From Mixophyes australis (Eukaryota; Chordata; Amphibia; Anura; Limnodynastidae): DNA of 64,000 nt. The stretch is taken from the NCBI GenBank assembly GCA_036250195.1, contig JAVHZZ010000063.1, positions 1 through 64,000 of the forward strand, given 5' to 3'. Position 1 is the stretch's first letter. Every line of letters begins with the position of its first letter. The notes under the pieces are model-generated. The model saw only the letters and a list, made by a program, of their open reading frames with translations, had not been told where the DNA came from and ran no database searches. Made by a program: the position numbers and the translations under genes. Below, in pieces: positions 18,158 through 30,700 of the stretch.

Positions 18158-21100
18158 CATACATGACATTTAATAGTGTATTATTGTAGTAGGTTTAGAA
18201 CTATGTGACTTAGTAACTCTCTCCCTGAATGATGGCACTGTGCTGTTAACGTTAGACCATAGGGCCCCCCTCTCTTAAGTACCCTGGGCCCCCCAAATCC
18301 TTAATCTACCTCTGCCTCCTTCGCTACATTCACAATATGATGACAGCAGGTCAACCAGATCTTATGAGTAATGACCTCAAAGTCCGAAAAATGTCACCTG
18401 ACTGCCCAACTTCTTATGTCTTTAAAGCAAGAAAGAGTGACCTGTATAATTCTCTTATCTTATAAGTTCCTGGGTGCAGATTGCTGCCATGTGCTTCTCT
18501 ATAGGAGGCACTGGCCTGGCCCTGTGTTTCTGCACTGGGTGGAGTAACTTGCCCTTAAACATCATACTATCACCATCACCATACTATCACCACGGTCAGG
18601 GATTGAGGCATCACTGTCAGTAATCCAGCAGTGCACCATGGCCACATAACAAGCACTCTCTGTACGGAACCTTTTCTTATTCAATTTGATTCCAGAGAAC
18701 TCTATTATAGATGTGAGATCTCTGTTCTCAAACATCTTTCCCCATAGTGGCCTTATGAACTGTCAGATCTATTCAGGTCGAAATGATCTACTGAAGGAGA
18801 TTACTTTACACCTCATCCATTCATACTCATACAAGTGGGTGAGTAAGAAGAAGACAGAATATTTTATACATTGTGATGACTGGGCAGCATAGTTTTATCA
18901 GGTGCAGATATAGAAATTATTCATATTAACAGGAGCATAATAGATATCTGATATGTACACATTGCTGTAGACCACCCACCATCACCAACCAGCAAGGCCC
19001 ATGACCTCAACCATATTCCATCTGTGTCAAATAAATATAATATGGAGAGTCTTTTAAAAAGTTGTATATCTAGAACATACCTTAAAGGTGTAATTCAGAA
19101 GATATTTTTCTAAATCTGTATCCGGTGTTGGTGCATGACACTAAGAAAACAGGATGCAGAAAAAGTAAATGTCATTATAAACATGAGACATCTCTGTTCT
19201 CAAACATCATTCACCAAAATGACCTCACAGACCGGTGGGAATATTCAGATCTAACTGATCTACTCTTGTAGATTATGTTACACCTCTTCCATTCATACTT
19301 ATACAAGTAAGTGGAAGGGAGTTCTATGAATCCAGGACAAGAAAGAAAACGGGAGACAGTATATTTCGGTCATTGTGACGACTGAACAGGATAGTTTTCT
19401 CAAGGTCAGATATAGAAATGACCCATATTAGCAGACAGATAATAGAGATCGGATGTTTGCATCTGGTACCTTAGAAGTACTGGATTTCATCTTTGCTCCA
19501 GCCCTCCACCCAGCTCGCTGTTGGTGTAGACCACCCACCGCTAACATGCCCCATCAACCATAACCATATTCAATCTGTGAAGAGTCCGCTGATGGGAAGA
19601 TTTATATGTTTAGAAAGCTGTATACCTAGACAATACTTACTCGCAAGCTGGAATCCAAATGTACTCCTGGAGGTGCTGATCCGGCGCTTGGTACATCTTC
19701 CTAAGACAACCGGGGGCAGTAAAAGTAATTGTCATTACAAACATATTGTAGGAGGAAGTATATGGGTTTTAAAAATGAAAGTCTCTCAACACATGGCTTC
19801 AACCTCAAACATATACCATTGGTGTAAAATAAATAAATATAAAATGAAGAGTCCGCTGATGGGAAGACTTATATCTTTAGAAAGTTATATATGTAGAAAA
19901 TACCTCCGAGCTGGAGCCCATATAAAATACCCGCGGTGGTGACTGCGGTCTTGATACACTCTCCTAAGACAACCGGGAACATAAAAAGTAAATATGGTTA
20001 ACCCCAGATATGTGATGCTCGCCTATACAGTCTGTCCTATTTCCTAAATGAGTTGCATCTACCATTAACTTATACAAGTTGAGAATGTTACATTTTAGCA
20101 GATACACAGATCACGCCTAGGTTCTCCTTTAAAAATTGCCATCTTAATTGCCAGCAGCACCTAGTCCCAGATGTGACTGTATGCAGGGGCCCCCGGCTCC
20201 CCTAAGTATGACAGCGTTATTACGTCACGTCAGGAGCCTCCCTGCACACACTGCGGGAACAGGTGCTGGACACAAGAGAGACGAAAAAAGAGAGAAACCC
20301 TAAAATAATTATATCATTAAGGGGGCACTATTATAAATTATAATCATCAAGGGGGCACTAATATTAATTAAAATCATTTAGGGATTAATTATGAACAACA
20401 AGGGGGCAATAATTTTAATTACACTCATCCAGGGGACTGGATTTCATTTTTTGTCTTACCACACCACACAGTTTGATGTTGCTGTAGACGACCCACCATC
20501 ACATCACCACCAGGACCTATGGCTTCAACCTCAACCATATACCATTGGTGTAAAATAAGTAAATATAAAATGAAGAGTCCACTGATGGGAAGACTTATAT
20601 CTTTAGAAAGTTATATATGTAGAAAATACCTCCGAGCTGGAGCCCACATAAAATCCCTGTGGTGGTGACTGCGGTCTTGATACACTCTCCTAAGACAACC
20701 GGGAAAATAAAAAGTAAATGTCATTACAAACATACTGTAGGAGGGAAACAAATGAATGACTCTCAATACAAAGGAAAGCCAGTGAATTGGAATAACAAGG
20801 ACAGAGGTTACTAGAGACTATTAATATATTTTAACTTTGAATTTAAGTGATGAAATTTACATGATACTGGTATAAAAATGACTGCTGATTCATACCACAG
20901 GCTCTTTGCAAGATGGATGTTAAAGAACCATTGGTGGGAATAACTGGTACCTGGACCACTACCTGGTGAGGATCATGTTAGGGAAACATGAGAACCTTGA
21001 AGAGGAGGCTCATATAGGGCCTGATTCAAGTCCGAACGCAACTTGCACCTAACTTGCTCTTAAGAAAAGATCACGGAACCCATATTCAAATCCAAGCGGA

Positions 21101-22210
21101 CATCAAGATGTGTTTAAGTTTGAATCTGGGTGTAAGTGCAATCTGCCTAAACGTTACATGTTGTACATTAACAGAGCACAGCGCAGTATACACACAAGCG
21201 TATGTGCAATATAAGGTATTTAAATAAAGCCTAGAAAAAAAATGATGAACAACTCTAAACAGTATAATCATATTTATATTTTTTTTACATTAAATACATA
21301 AATCAAGATCTCCTTAATGCATATTGTACATACAATGGGCCTGATTCGTTAAGGAAAAGAAAATAAGCAAAAAAAGGAGTAACTTTGCATCTTGGCAAAA
21401 CCATGTTGCCTTGGAGTGGGAGGCAAATTTAAAATGTCATGGTAGATTTATAGTTGGGGTTGGGCATGTCCTAGATCAACTTTAAATTTCAGTGTAAAAT
21501 TAAAGCTATAAAGTATTTGGGTGTTACATGAAAAACTGCCAGTATTTATCTTATGTGCTAAATAATAACCCTATTTTCACCCCTTGCATTGTAACATGGT
21601 TTTGTCCAGGAGAAAAACCTTGCCACCATTGTTCCCTTATGTGTTGTAGGCAGTTGTAAGTGTCATTTGCTTTGGACATGAATTACATGCAATTGCGTTA
21701 ATTGGAGTAAAGTCCGTTTTGGAGCAAGCGCAGGTCTATTTCACGCAAGATAAGTCTGAACATGAATCTGGCCCATAATATTACATGTACATCTTTATAC
21801 ATAGAAGAGACTAAAATCTTTGGCGTTGTTAGGGGAGGAGGGTAAAGGGTGCCCATGAGGGTGTGGCCACGCACCCATTGTGATGTGACCACACCTCCAT
21901 TTATGGACGCACTGCTGCAAACTGTGTTTTGTTTTGATTTGGGGATTGCAAAAGTTGGGAGGCATGGAATAAAGACTGAATATTACTTATAATATAACTA
22001 AAATGTAACAATATTACAACATAAGCGCATTGTCACATGTGTTGAAGCTTAACCTGTGCCTCAATTTAGAATTGAACAACAATCTTCCATATATAATATA
22101 GTAGACAAGACATTTAACCTCAGCGATGGAATGTCCAGCGATGTTTTCCTTATTCCTCTGGGAGGTGTCATTGGGATCTCCAACGAGGGTCTCCATTACA
22201 GCTTCTGGCA
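15392..22210 (-). CDS. Unrecognised multi-exon gene with duplicated small exons
   Basis: A minus-strand gene model built from splice sites. Exons: 22,210-22,119 (ATG at 22,196), 20,689-20,630, 19,963-19,904, 19,700-19,641, 19,140-19,081, 17,929-17,873, 16,512-16,444 and 15,778-15,392. Every coding junction is phase 0, every exon is open in the joined frame, and acceptors mostly have good pyrimidine tracts (for example TTTTTTCCCCTACAG). The joined product would be about 276 residues. Five exons are homologous and encode 19-20 residues each with a shared PP-GFY-SSSE-like pattern, so they arose by tandem exon duplication with their introns. No domain or localisation signal is recognised. The right copy is at 58,897-63,532. 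Transcription is not shown by the sequence, and the order or number of exons used may vary. Confidence 0.55.
15884..16110. mobile_element. MITE with GGGAATTCAATTG inverted ends
   Basis: The left end GGGAATTCAATTGGCAGCG is answered by its near-perfect reverse complement at the right end. Internal ACCGT...ACGGT inverted motifs are typical of a palindromic MITE. The duplicate is 59,389-59,607. It lies in the intron between the last two exons. Confidence 0.75.
16444..16512 (-). CDS. 69-nt exon, 23 codons
   Basis: Acceptor TTTTATCAACAG, donor GAG/GTATGG. Encodes SEFSASDEVKTTEDAGCEVP plus three residues, acidic. Identical in the right copy (59,941-60,009), while flanking intron bases differ. Confidence 0.5.
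17205..17350 (-). repeat. CR1/L2-like LINE or SINE tail, minus strand
   Basis: The ATCATCATCATTTATTTATA start, the TAGCGCCAGCATATTCC motif and the CTGCTCACAAGCTTACA block are the reverse complement of the common 3' tail of amphibian CR1/L2-type elements. The duplicate is at about 60,703-60,848. Confidence 0.6.
17873..17929 (-). CDS. 57-nt repeat-family exon
   Basis: Acceptor CCTATTAG, donor GAG/GTATTT. Encodes CAPRLESPPPGFYLDHSSE (19 codons). The right copy (61,374-61,430) has His to Asn near the end. Confidence 0.5.
18126..18165. repeat. (TA)n microsatellite
   Basis: A run of TA ending in CATACATACATA. Much longer and interrupted in the right copy (61,630-61,710). Confidence 0.9.
19081..19140 (-). 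CDS. 60-nt repeat-family exon, divergent
   Basis: Acceptor CTGTTTTCTTAG, donor AAG/GTATGT. Encodes CHAPTPDTDLEKYLLNYTFK. The right copy (62,658-62,717) carries His to Arg and Asp to Ala, both replacements. Confidence 0.5.
19641..19700 (-). CDS. 60-nt repeat-family exon
   Basis: Acceptor GGTTGTCTTAG, consensus donor CGA/GTAAGT. Encodes EDVPSAGSAPPGVHLDSSLR. Identical in the right copy (63,210-63,269). Confidence 0.55.
19904..19963 (-). CDS. 60-nt repeat-family exon
   Basis: Acceptor GGTTGTCTTAG, donor GAG/GTATTT. Encodes ESVSRPQSPPRVFYMGSSSE. Identical in the right copy (63,473-63,532). The 20,630-20,689 exon is its closest relative, 726 bp away. Confidence 0.55.
20320..20450. repeat. Short degenerate tandem repeat, about 40 bp
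   Basis: Three or four units of the form AAGGGGGCACTA followed by an AT-rich arm and ATCATC. The duplicate reaches the window end at 64,000. Confidence 0.5.
20630..20689 (-). CDS. 60-nt repeat-family exon
   Basis: Acceptor GGTTGTCTTAG, donor GAG/GTATTT. Encodes ESVSRPQSPPQGFYVGSSSE. It differs from the previous exon at three residues, and the flanking intron sequence is also shared, so the exon was duplicated together with its introns. Confidence 0.55.
21017..21774. mobile_element. MITE with a second MITE nested inside
   Basis: The outer ends GGGCCTGATTCAAGTCCGAA and the reverse complement of GGGCCAGATTCATG are flanked by ATA on both sides. Inside, from 21,337, lies a copy of another family (GGGCCTGATTCGTTAAGGA, then GGGGTTGGGCATGTCCTAG) related to the intact copy at 23,699-23,999. 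Its right end near 21,641 is eroded. Confidence 0.65.
22119..22210 (-). CDS. Possible first coding exon
   Basis: Acceptor TTCTTGTCTCCCCAG (strong) precedes 22,210, donor GAG/GTTAAA. An ATG at 22,196-22,194 with G at +4 opens 26 codons beginning METLVGDPNDTSQRNKEN and ending in phase 0, as the downstream exons require. Because an acceptor precedes it, a non-coding upstream exon is implied. Confidence 0.5.
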
Positions 22211-24607
22211 CTGGGGAGACAAGAATATTCATTATCAGTTAATATATTCTCAATGATGGGTGACTTTGTTTTACTATAAATTATCATTAATTTACCCCAT
22301 GGTATTAGCAATATAAAATCTGTTAAACATGTTCCTTATGTGTCTGATCTTCATCCATGTGTTTGTTCATTATCCCTGTTTTGTGCCTTTCACCCTTAGT
22401 TCCTCCCCAGTTGTCTCTTATGTGCGTTCCTTTGTGTGCAATAGCTCCCTCTTGTGTGTAGATCCAGTCTGCACTGTCTGACACTCAGGAGGGATAAGGG
22501 ACTTTCAATTTGAACATCGCTTCTGTGAAATTTTCCGATTAGAATGTGGCCTATGCCGATAGAGAGTCCATAACTGATCTTCATGGAAAAGCTAGCTACC
22601 GCGGCATAACCGTGGACCTTGGCTAGTACATGAGTCCCATTAATTATTATTACTATCATAGTTGATATGTAATATAACACAGTGATCGGCAGAACAGGTA
22701 TTGGGAAAAAAAGAGTATACAAAATACAGGGACATACAAAGTAGACAAACATGACCACATCTTGATGGGGCGTGGTCAAGGCACGGTGAGGGCGTGGTCA
22801 TTAGCTATCGCCCTTATCCAAACATTCCCACAAGCTGGACAAATATGTCCCCGGGCAGGATAGTGGACAGAGCCCTAAATTCGGGACTCTTCTGCTGAAA
22901 TTGGGACATTTGGGAGGTAACTACCATACTGCTTATCAATTGTGGTGAAACTATACCATAAACAAGAAAAAAACACATACTGAGAGGCATTGGCGCAAAC
23001 ATGATATAGGGAGGAACCAAAATATATCTTACCAGAAAAAGCCCATATCCAGTTGGAGGAAATCTGCTATTTTATATATGTAAAGCAGCTCCCATATAAT
23101 ATTTAGTGATAACGTTAAAAAATTGTCACCGGATTATAGCATCAGTCATAGAAAACGGGGCCATAATCTGTTAATAAACATACAAATGGAGCCATAATTT
23201 GCTGACAATCATAGAAAACAAACGACCCTGCAAACTCTCCTGTCAGGGCCCGGAGCAGTTCTTCTCTTACCCCTTACTGGCAGTTTGCTCTCCTACAGCC
23301 AGAGACCAGGGCAGGACCGGAAGGTGAGCGCTATCTGTCTGTAACAGAACATGCTGACAGCGGCTTCAGGACTCAACAAGTTACATCGGACTTACATGAA
23401 AGATGGGGGATGGGGGGTGCTGGGTGTACCACTGGGTGCCCTAAATGTCCGTATTAAATTCTTGTTTGATATTACCACTGGGTTCCCCGCCCTAATGAAC
23501 ACATTTATATTTTTCTTACATCTGGAAGAACTGCGGATGACAGGCTTGTCTTCACTCATTGTTGTGTCTCTTGTCAGACTTAGCGATCAATCTGTTGTTA
23601 GGAAAATTATTCAAAACATGGTTACTTTCAGAGCTCTTCATTATTTAATAAAAAAAGTTACTAAAAGCAGGTCTCAAAAAATGTGTCCCAAAGGTACTGG
23701 GTCTAATTCATTAGGAAAGAAAAGCAAAATAAATGAGTAACTTTGCAACTTGGCAAAACCATGTTGCATTGGAGAGGGGGGGGGGGGTAAATTTAGGGGT
23801 AGGGCATGTCCTAGGTCAACTTTAAAATTCAGTGTAAAAATAAAGCTATCAAGTATTTGTTTGCTACATGGAAAAACAGCCAGTATTTAACTTATATGCA
23901 AAATAATAAACTCATTTGCACCCCTTACATTTTAACCTGGTTTTGTCTTGGATCAAATATAGTCCTTTATTGCTTTGTTCTCCTTAATGAATCAGGCCCA
24001 CTGTGTTTAAATGTATTCTACACTTTACCTCCAACCTTGTCTTGTCTCCCCTCGCTCATCCTTCTCCCCTCACCCCATTACTTCCTCATCCTTTCTAATC
24101 TCTGTTACTTTCCACTCACCCCCTTTCTCTCCATCCATCTTTGGTTCTCTATCACGGGGGGCTCAAGATGGACTAAAATCATTTTGTTAGTTCTGGATTA
24201 GTTTAGTTCACATTGGGGCTAATGCACATGGGCACCATTACAGTCCTGTAGATTCACTCTTTTATTATATACAGGTTACTCTGCTGTTCCCCCTGTGACC
24301 CCACAAGTGGGCTTACCTGAATAAAGGGCTGGAGACTATCACTAGGGCCCATAGAACGTCAGACCTGGTGTAGAATAAGCACAAGGCACTAACTGGGGCA
24401 TTTTTTATTAGCTATGGGGCATTTTTGGCTTATACATTATTTGCTGCACTTTTATTGCTATAATTAGATTGTAGCTCTCTCAGGAGAAGGGTTCTCCCTA
24501 CCCTTGGTTTTTATATTAGCATTTATTTTATCTATATTGTATGTAGCTGTTTTATGTATGACATGTTTTACTCACTAATCTGTAAAGCACATTTGGCCTT
24601 AAAAATA

Positions 24608-24655
<48 letters not shown>

Positions 24656-24733
24656 TATAATAATAATACACATTTTCTGTAAAACCATTTTAGAAAATGT
24701 TCCCCTTTGTGTTCACCTTCAAATTCTTAGAGA
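22211..24733. other. Non-coding, MITE-containing stretch
   Basis: No exon could be supported. Contains a G-run near 23,780, the MITE at 23,699-23,999 and an (AAT)n tract at about 24,604-24,668 just before the satellite. Confidence 0.55.
23699..23999. mobile_element. MITE, 301 bp, with ACT target duplication
   Basis: The left end GGGTCTAATTCATTAGGAAA pairs with the right end CCTTAATGAATCAGGCCC. Flanked by ACT on both sides (23,696-23,698 and 24,000-24,002), as expected of Harbinger-like MITEs. Confidence 0.75.
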
Positions 24734-27700
24734 TATTTGGGTTTAAAATCAGGTCCAAGTTTTCATACTTATACTGTACTGTAAATATTGTTACCAGGCT
24801 AAAGCCATTAACACAGGGCTTAGAGATGGGTAAACCAGGAATACACAGACTGTAAATTATTCTCACCCCCTGAATATATCCCATTTATAATATAATCCCC
24901 GTCCCAGTCTTGTTACATTACCTGTGGAGATGACTGACGCTCTGTTTGAAATTCAAGTGTAAACAGCTGTTTCCAACCAATCAGATTGAAGAGAATTCTG
25001 TGACATCACCAACCCAGGTAGCTCAGTGCCCAGTAATCCCTGATCAGCCATTGGTTGAGAGTCGTGTATCTGTAAATGGCCATATGTATGACAGCCCTAT
25101 GTCTTAGTTATGTACATATGTGTTACATGGATGAACTGTGTGAATCATGGGGAATTACTTGTGAATCTGCCAATCTGTTAGGTCAGACACAATCTCGTTA
25201 GTCACTACTCATAAGCAAACCACAAAGTAATCTCCCCCAGTTATCTTGAATTCTGTACCTCTTAACATTTCTGATGGCAGGTAGGAGGTATCCTAATGAC
25301 CAGTCTATGGGTAACCTGCATTAGGACCTTACACCAGACTAAAATAATCACCTTAGCAAGTGCTTACCCAGTGTGCCAAAATCAAACGTTCTCATGTGTA
25401 ACGTTCTAATGTAAACTGCAGCATTAAATATAGTTCTTGTAAAAATATGATAGTGACTGTTTCCGACTAAGCTTGTTAATTACTGTCATAGGTAATTAAA
25501 TCAATGGCAGAAGTAGCTACATGAAGAAATGTTATTTCAGTAAAGTCTTTGACTTTAGCCAAATATCTATTTTCCACATTACTTTTGAATTTGATTTTTA
25601 AATGTATTTGGGTTTAAAATCAGGTCCACATTCTTTTTATACTTATACTGTACTGTAAATATTGTTACCAGGTTAAAGCCATTAACACAGGGCTTAGAGA
25701 TGGGTAAACCAGGAATACACAGACTGTAAATTATTCTCACCCCCTGAATATATCCCATTTATAATACAATCCCCGTCCCAGTCTTGTTACATTACCTGTG
25801 GAGATGACTGACGCTCTGTTTGAAATTCAAGTGTAAACAGCTGTTTCCAACCAATCAGATTGAAGAGAATTCTGTGACATCACCAACCCAGGTAGCTCAG
25901 TGCCCAGTAATCCCTGATCAGCCATTGGTTGAGAGCTGTGTAACTGTAAATGGCCATATGTATGACAGCCCTATGTCTTAGTTATGTACATATGTGTAAC
26001 ATGGATGAACTGTGTGAATCATGGGGAATTACTTGTGAATCTGCCAATCTGTTAGGTCAGACACAATCTCGTTAGTCACTACTCATAGGCAAACCACAAA
26101 GTAATCTCCCCCAGTTATCTTGAATTCTGTACCTCTTAACGTCTCTGATGGCAGGTAGGAGGTATCCTAATGACCAGTCTATGGGTAACCTGCATTAGGA
26201 CCTTACACCAGACTAAAATAATCACCTTGGCAAGTGCTTACCCAGTGTGCCAAAATCAAACGTTCTCATGTGTAACGTTCTAATGTAAACTGCAGCATTA
26301 AATATAGTTCTTGTAAAAATATGATAGTGACTGTTTCCCATTAAGCTTGTTAATTACTGTCATAGGAAATAAAATCAATGGTAGAAGTAGCTACATGAAG
26401 ATATGCTTCATGTAAAGTATTTGACATTACTCAAATATCTATTTTCCACATTACTTTTTAATTGGATTTTTACATGTATTTGGGTTTAAAATCAGGTCCA
26501 CATTCTTTTTATACTTATACTGTACTGTAAATATTGTTACCAGGCTAAAGCCATTAACACAGGGCTTAGAGATGGGTAAACCAGGAATACACAGACTGTA
26601 AATTATTCTCACCCCCTGAATATATCCCATTTATAATATAATCCCCGTCCCAGTCTTGTTACATTACCTGTGGAGATAACTGACGCTCTGTTTGAGATTC
26701 AAGTGTAAACAGGTGTTTCCAACCAATCAGATTGAAGAGAATTCTGTGACATCACCAACCCAGGTAGCTCAGTGCCCAGTAATCCCTGATCAGCCATTGG
26801 TTGAGAGCCGTGTAACTGTAAATGGCCATATGTATGACAGCCCTATGTCTTAGTTATGTACATATGTGTAACATGGATGAACTGTGTGAATCATGGGGAA
26901 TTACTTGTGAATCTGCCAATCTGTTAGGTCAGACACAATCTCGTTAGTCACTACTCATAGGCAAACCACAAAGTAATCTCCCCCAGTTATCTTGAATTCT
27001 GTACCTCTTAACATTTCTGATGGCAGGTAGGAGGTATCCTAATGACCAGTCTATGGGTAACCTGCATTAGGACCTTACACCAGACTAAAATAATCACCTT
27101 AGCAAGTGCTTACCCAGTGTGCCAAAATCAAACGTTCTCATGTGTAACGTTCTAATGTAAACTACAGCATTAAATATAGTTCTTGTAAAAATATGATAGT
27201 GACTGTTTCCGACTAAGCTTGTTAATTACTGTCATAGGTAATTAAATCAATGGCAGAAGTAGCTACATGAAGAAATGTTATTTCAGTAAAGTCTTTGACT
27301 TTAGCCAAATATCTATTTTCCACATTACTTTTGAATTTGATTTTTAAATGTATTTGGGTTTAAAATCAGGTCCACATTCTTTTTATACTTATACTGTACT
27401 GTAAATATTGTTACCAGGTTAAAGCCATTAACACAGGGCTTAGAGATGGGTAAACCAGGAATACACAGACTGTAAATTATTCTCACCCCCTGAATATATC
27501 CCATTTATAATATAATCCCCGTCCCAGTCTTGTTACATTACCTGTGGAGATGACTGACGCTCTGTTTAAGATTCAAGTGTAAACAGCTGTTTCCAACCAA
27601 TCAGATTGAAGAGAATTCTGTGACATCACCAACCCAGGTAGCTCAGTGCCCAGTAATCCCTGATCAGCCATTGGTTGAGAGCTGTGTAACTGTAAATGGC

Positions 27701-30700
27701 CATATGTATGACAGCCCTATGTCTTAGTTATGTACATATGTGTAACATGGATGAACTGTGTGAATCATGGGGAATTACTTGTGAATCTGCCAATCTGTTA
27801 GGTCAGACACAATCTCGTTAGTCACTACTCATAGGCAAACCACAAAGTAATCTCCCCCAGTTATCTTGAATTCTGTACCTCTTAACGTCTCTGATGGCAG
27901 GTAGGAGGTATCCTAATGACCAGTCTATGGGTAACCTGCATTAGGACCTTACACCAGACTAAAATAATCACCTTGGCAAGTGCTTACCCAGTGTGCCAAA
28001 ATCAAACGTTCTCATGTGTAACGTTCTAATGTAAACTGCAGCATTAAATATAGTTCTTGTAAAAATATGATAGTGACTGTTTCCCATTAAGCTTGTTAAT
28101 TACTGTCATAGGAAATAAAATCAATGGTAGAAGTAGCTACATGAAGATATGCTTCATGTAAAGTATTTGACATTACTCAAATATCTATTTTCCACATTAC
28201 TTTTTAATTGGATTTTTACATGTATTTGGGTTTAAAATCAGGTCCACATTCTTTTTATACTTATACTGTACTGTAAATATTGTTACCAGGCTAAAGCCAT
28301 TAACACAGGGCTTAGAGATGGGTAAACCAGGAATACACAGACTGTAAATTATTCTCACCCCCTGAATATATCCCATTTATAATATAATCCCCGTCCCAGT
28401 CTTGTTACATTACCTGTGGAGATAACTGACGCTCTGTTTGAGATTCAAGTGTAAACAGGTGTTTCCAACCAATCAGATTGAAGAGAATTCTGTGACATCA
28501 CCAACCCAGGTAGCTCAGTGCCCAGTAATCCCTGATCAGCCATTGGTTGAGAGCCGTGTAACTGTAAATGGCCATATGTATGACAGCCCTATGTCTTAGT
28601 TATGTACATATGTGTAACATGGATGAACTGTGTGAATCATGGGGAATTACTTGTGAATCTGCCAATCTGTTAGGTCAGACACAATCTCGTTAGTCACTAC
28701 TCATAGGCAAACCACAAAGTAATCTCCCCCAGTTATCTTGAATTCTGTACCTCTTAACGTCTCTGATGGCAGGTAGGAGGTATCCTAATGACCAGTCTAT
28801 GGGTAACCTGCATTAGGACCTTACACCAGACTAAAATAATCACCTTGGCAAGTGCTTACCCAGTGTGCCAAAATCAAACGTTCTCATGTGTAACGTTCTA
28901 ATGTAAACTGCAGCATTAAATATAGTTCTTGTAAAAATATTATAGTGACTGTTTCCCACTAAGCTTGTTAATTACTGTCATAGGTAATTAAATCAATGGC
29001 AGAAGTAGCTACATGAAGAAATGTTATTTCAGTAAAGTCTTTGACTTTAGCCAAATATCTATTTTCCACATTACTTTTGAATTTGATTTTTAAATGTATT
29101 TGGGTTTAAATCAGGTCCACATTCTTTTTATACTTATACTGTACTGTAAATATTGTTACCAGGTTAAAGCCATTAACACAGGGCTTAGAGATGGGTAAAC
29201 CAGGAATACACAGACTGTAAATTATTCTCACCCCCTGAATATATCCCATTTATAATATAATCCCCGTCCCAGTCTTGTTACATTACCTGTGGAGATGACT
29301 GACGCTCTGTTTAAGATTCAAGTGTAAACAGCTGTTTCCAACCAATCAGATTGAAGAGAATTCTGTGACATCACCAACCCAGGTAGCTCAGTGCCCAGTA
29401 ATCCCTGATCAGCCATTGGTTGAGAGCTGTGTAACTGTAAATGGCCATATGTATGACAGCCCTATGTCTTAGTTATGTACATATGTGTAACATGGATGAA
29501 CTGTGTGAATCATGGGGAATTACTTGTGAATCTGCCAATCTGTTAGGTCAGACACAATCTCGTTAGTCACTACTCATAGGCAAACCACAAAGTAATCTCC
29601 CCCAGTTATCTTGAATTCTGTACCTCTTAACGTCTCTGATGGCAGGTAGGAGGTATCCTAATGACCAGTCTATGGGTAACCTGCATTAGGACCTTACACC
29701 AGACTAAAATAATCACCTTGGCAAGTGCTTACCCAGTGTGCCAAAATCAAACGTTCTCATGTGTAACGTTCTAATGTAAACTGCAGCATTAAATATAGTT
29801 CTTGTAAAAATATGATAGTGACTGTTTCCCATTAAGCTTGTTAATTACTGTCATAGGAAATAAAATCAATGGTAGAAGTAGCTACATGAAGATATGCTTC
29901 ATGTAAAGTATTTGACATTACTCAAATATCTATTTTCCACATTACTTTTTAATTGGATTTTTACATGTATTTGGGTTTAAAATCAGGTCCACATTCTTTT
30001 TATACTTATACTGTACTGTAAATATTGTTACCAGGCTAAAGCCATTAACACAGGGCTTAGAGATGGGTAAACCAGGAATACACAGACTGTAAATTATTCT
30101 CACCCCCTGAATATATCCCATTTATAATATAATCCCCGTCCCAGTCTTGTTACATTACCTGTGGAGATAACTGACGCTCTGTTTGAGATTCAAGTGTAAA
30201 CAGGTGTTTCCAACCAATCAGATTGAAGAGAATTCTGTGACATCACCAACCCAGGTAGCTCAGTGCCCAGTAATCCCTGATCAGCCATTGGTTGAGAGCC
30301 GTGTAACTGTAAATGGCCATATGTATGACAGCCCTATGTCTTAGTTATGTACATATGTGTAACATGGATGAACTGTGTGAATCATGGGGAATTACTTGTG
30401 AATCTGCCAATCTGTTAGGTCAGACACAATCTCGTTAGTCACTACTCATAGGCAAACCACAAAGTAATCTCCCCCAGTTATCTTGAATTCTGTACCTCTT
30501 AACGTCTCTGATGGCAGGTAGGAGGTATCCTAATGACCAGTCTATGGGTAACCTGCATTAGGACCTTACACCAGACTAAAATAATCACCTTGGCAAGTGC
30601 TTACCCAGTGTGCCAAAATCAAACGTTCTCATGTGTAACGTTCTAATGTAAACTGCAGCATTAAATATAGTTCTTGTAAAAATATTATAGTGACTGTTTC

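Larger units (their letters stand above)
14402..20431. repeat. Segmental duplication, block B, left copy
   Basis: Aligns collinearly with 57,907-64,000. The offset runs from about 43,505 to about 43,569, changed by small indels such as a longer (TA)n at 61,630-61,710. The match reaches the window's right edge, so the block extends beyond it. Confidence 0.93.

Noticed and set aside
18686..18892. Plus-strand 68-codon frame with an acceptor-like CCCCATAG and donor GTGAGTAAG
   Set aside because: A partly repeated neighbour at about 19,190-19,320 lacks an open frame, and no other plus-strand exons connect to it; left as a weak possibility only.
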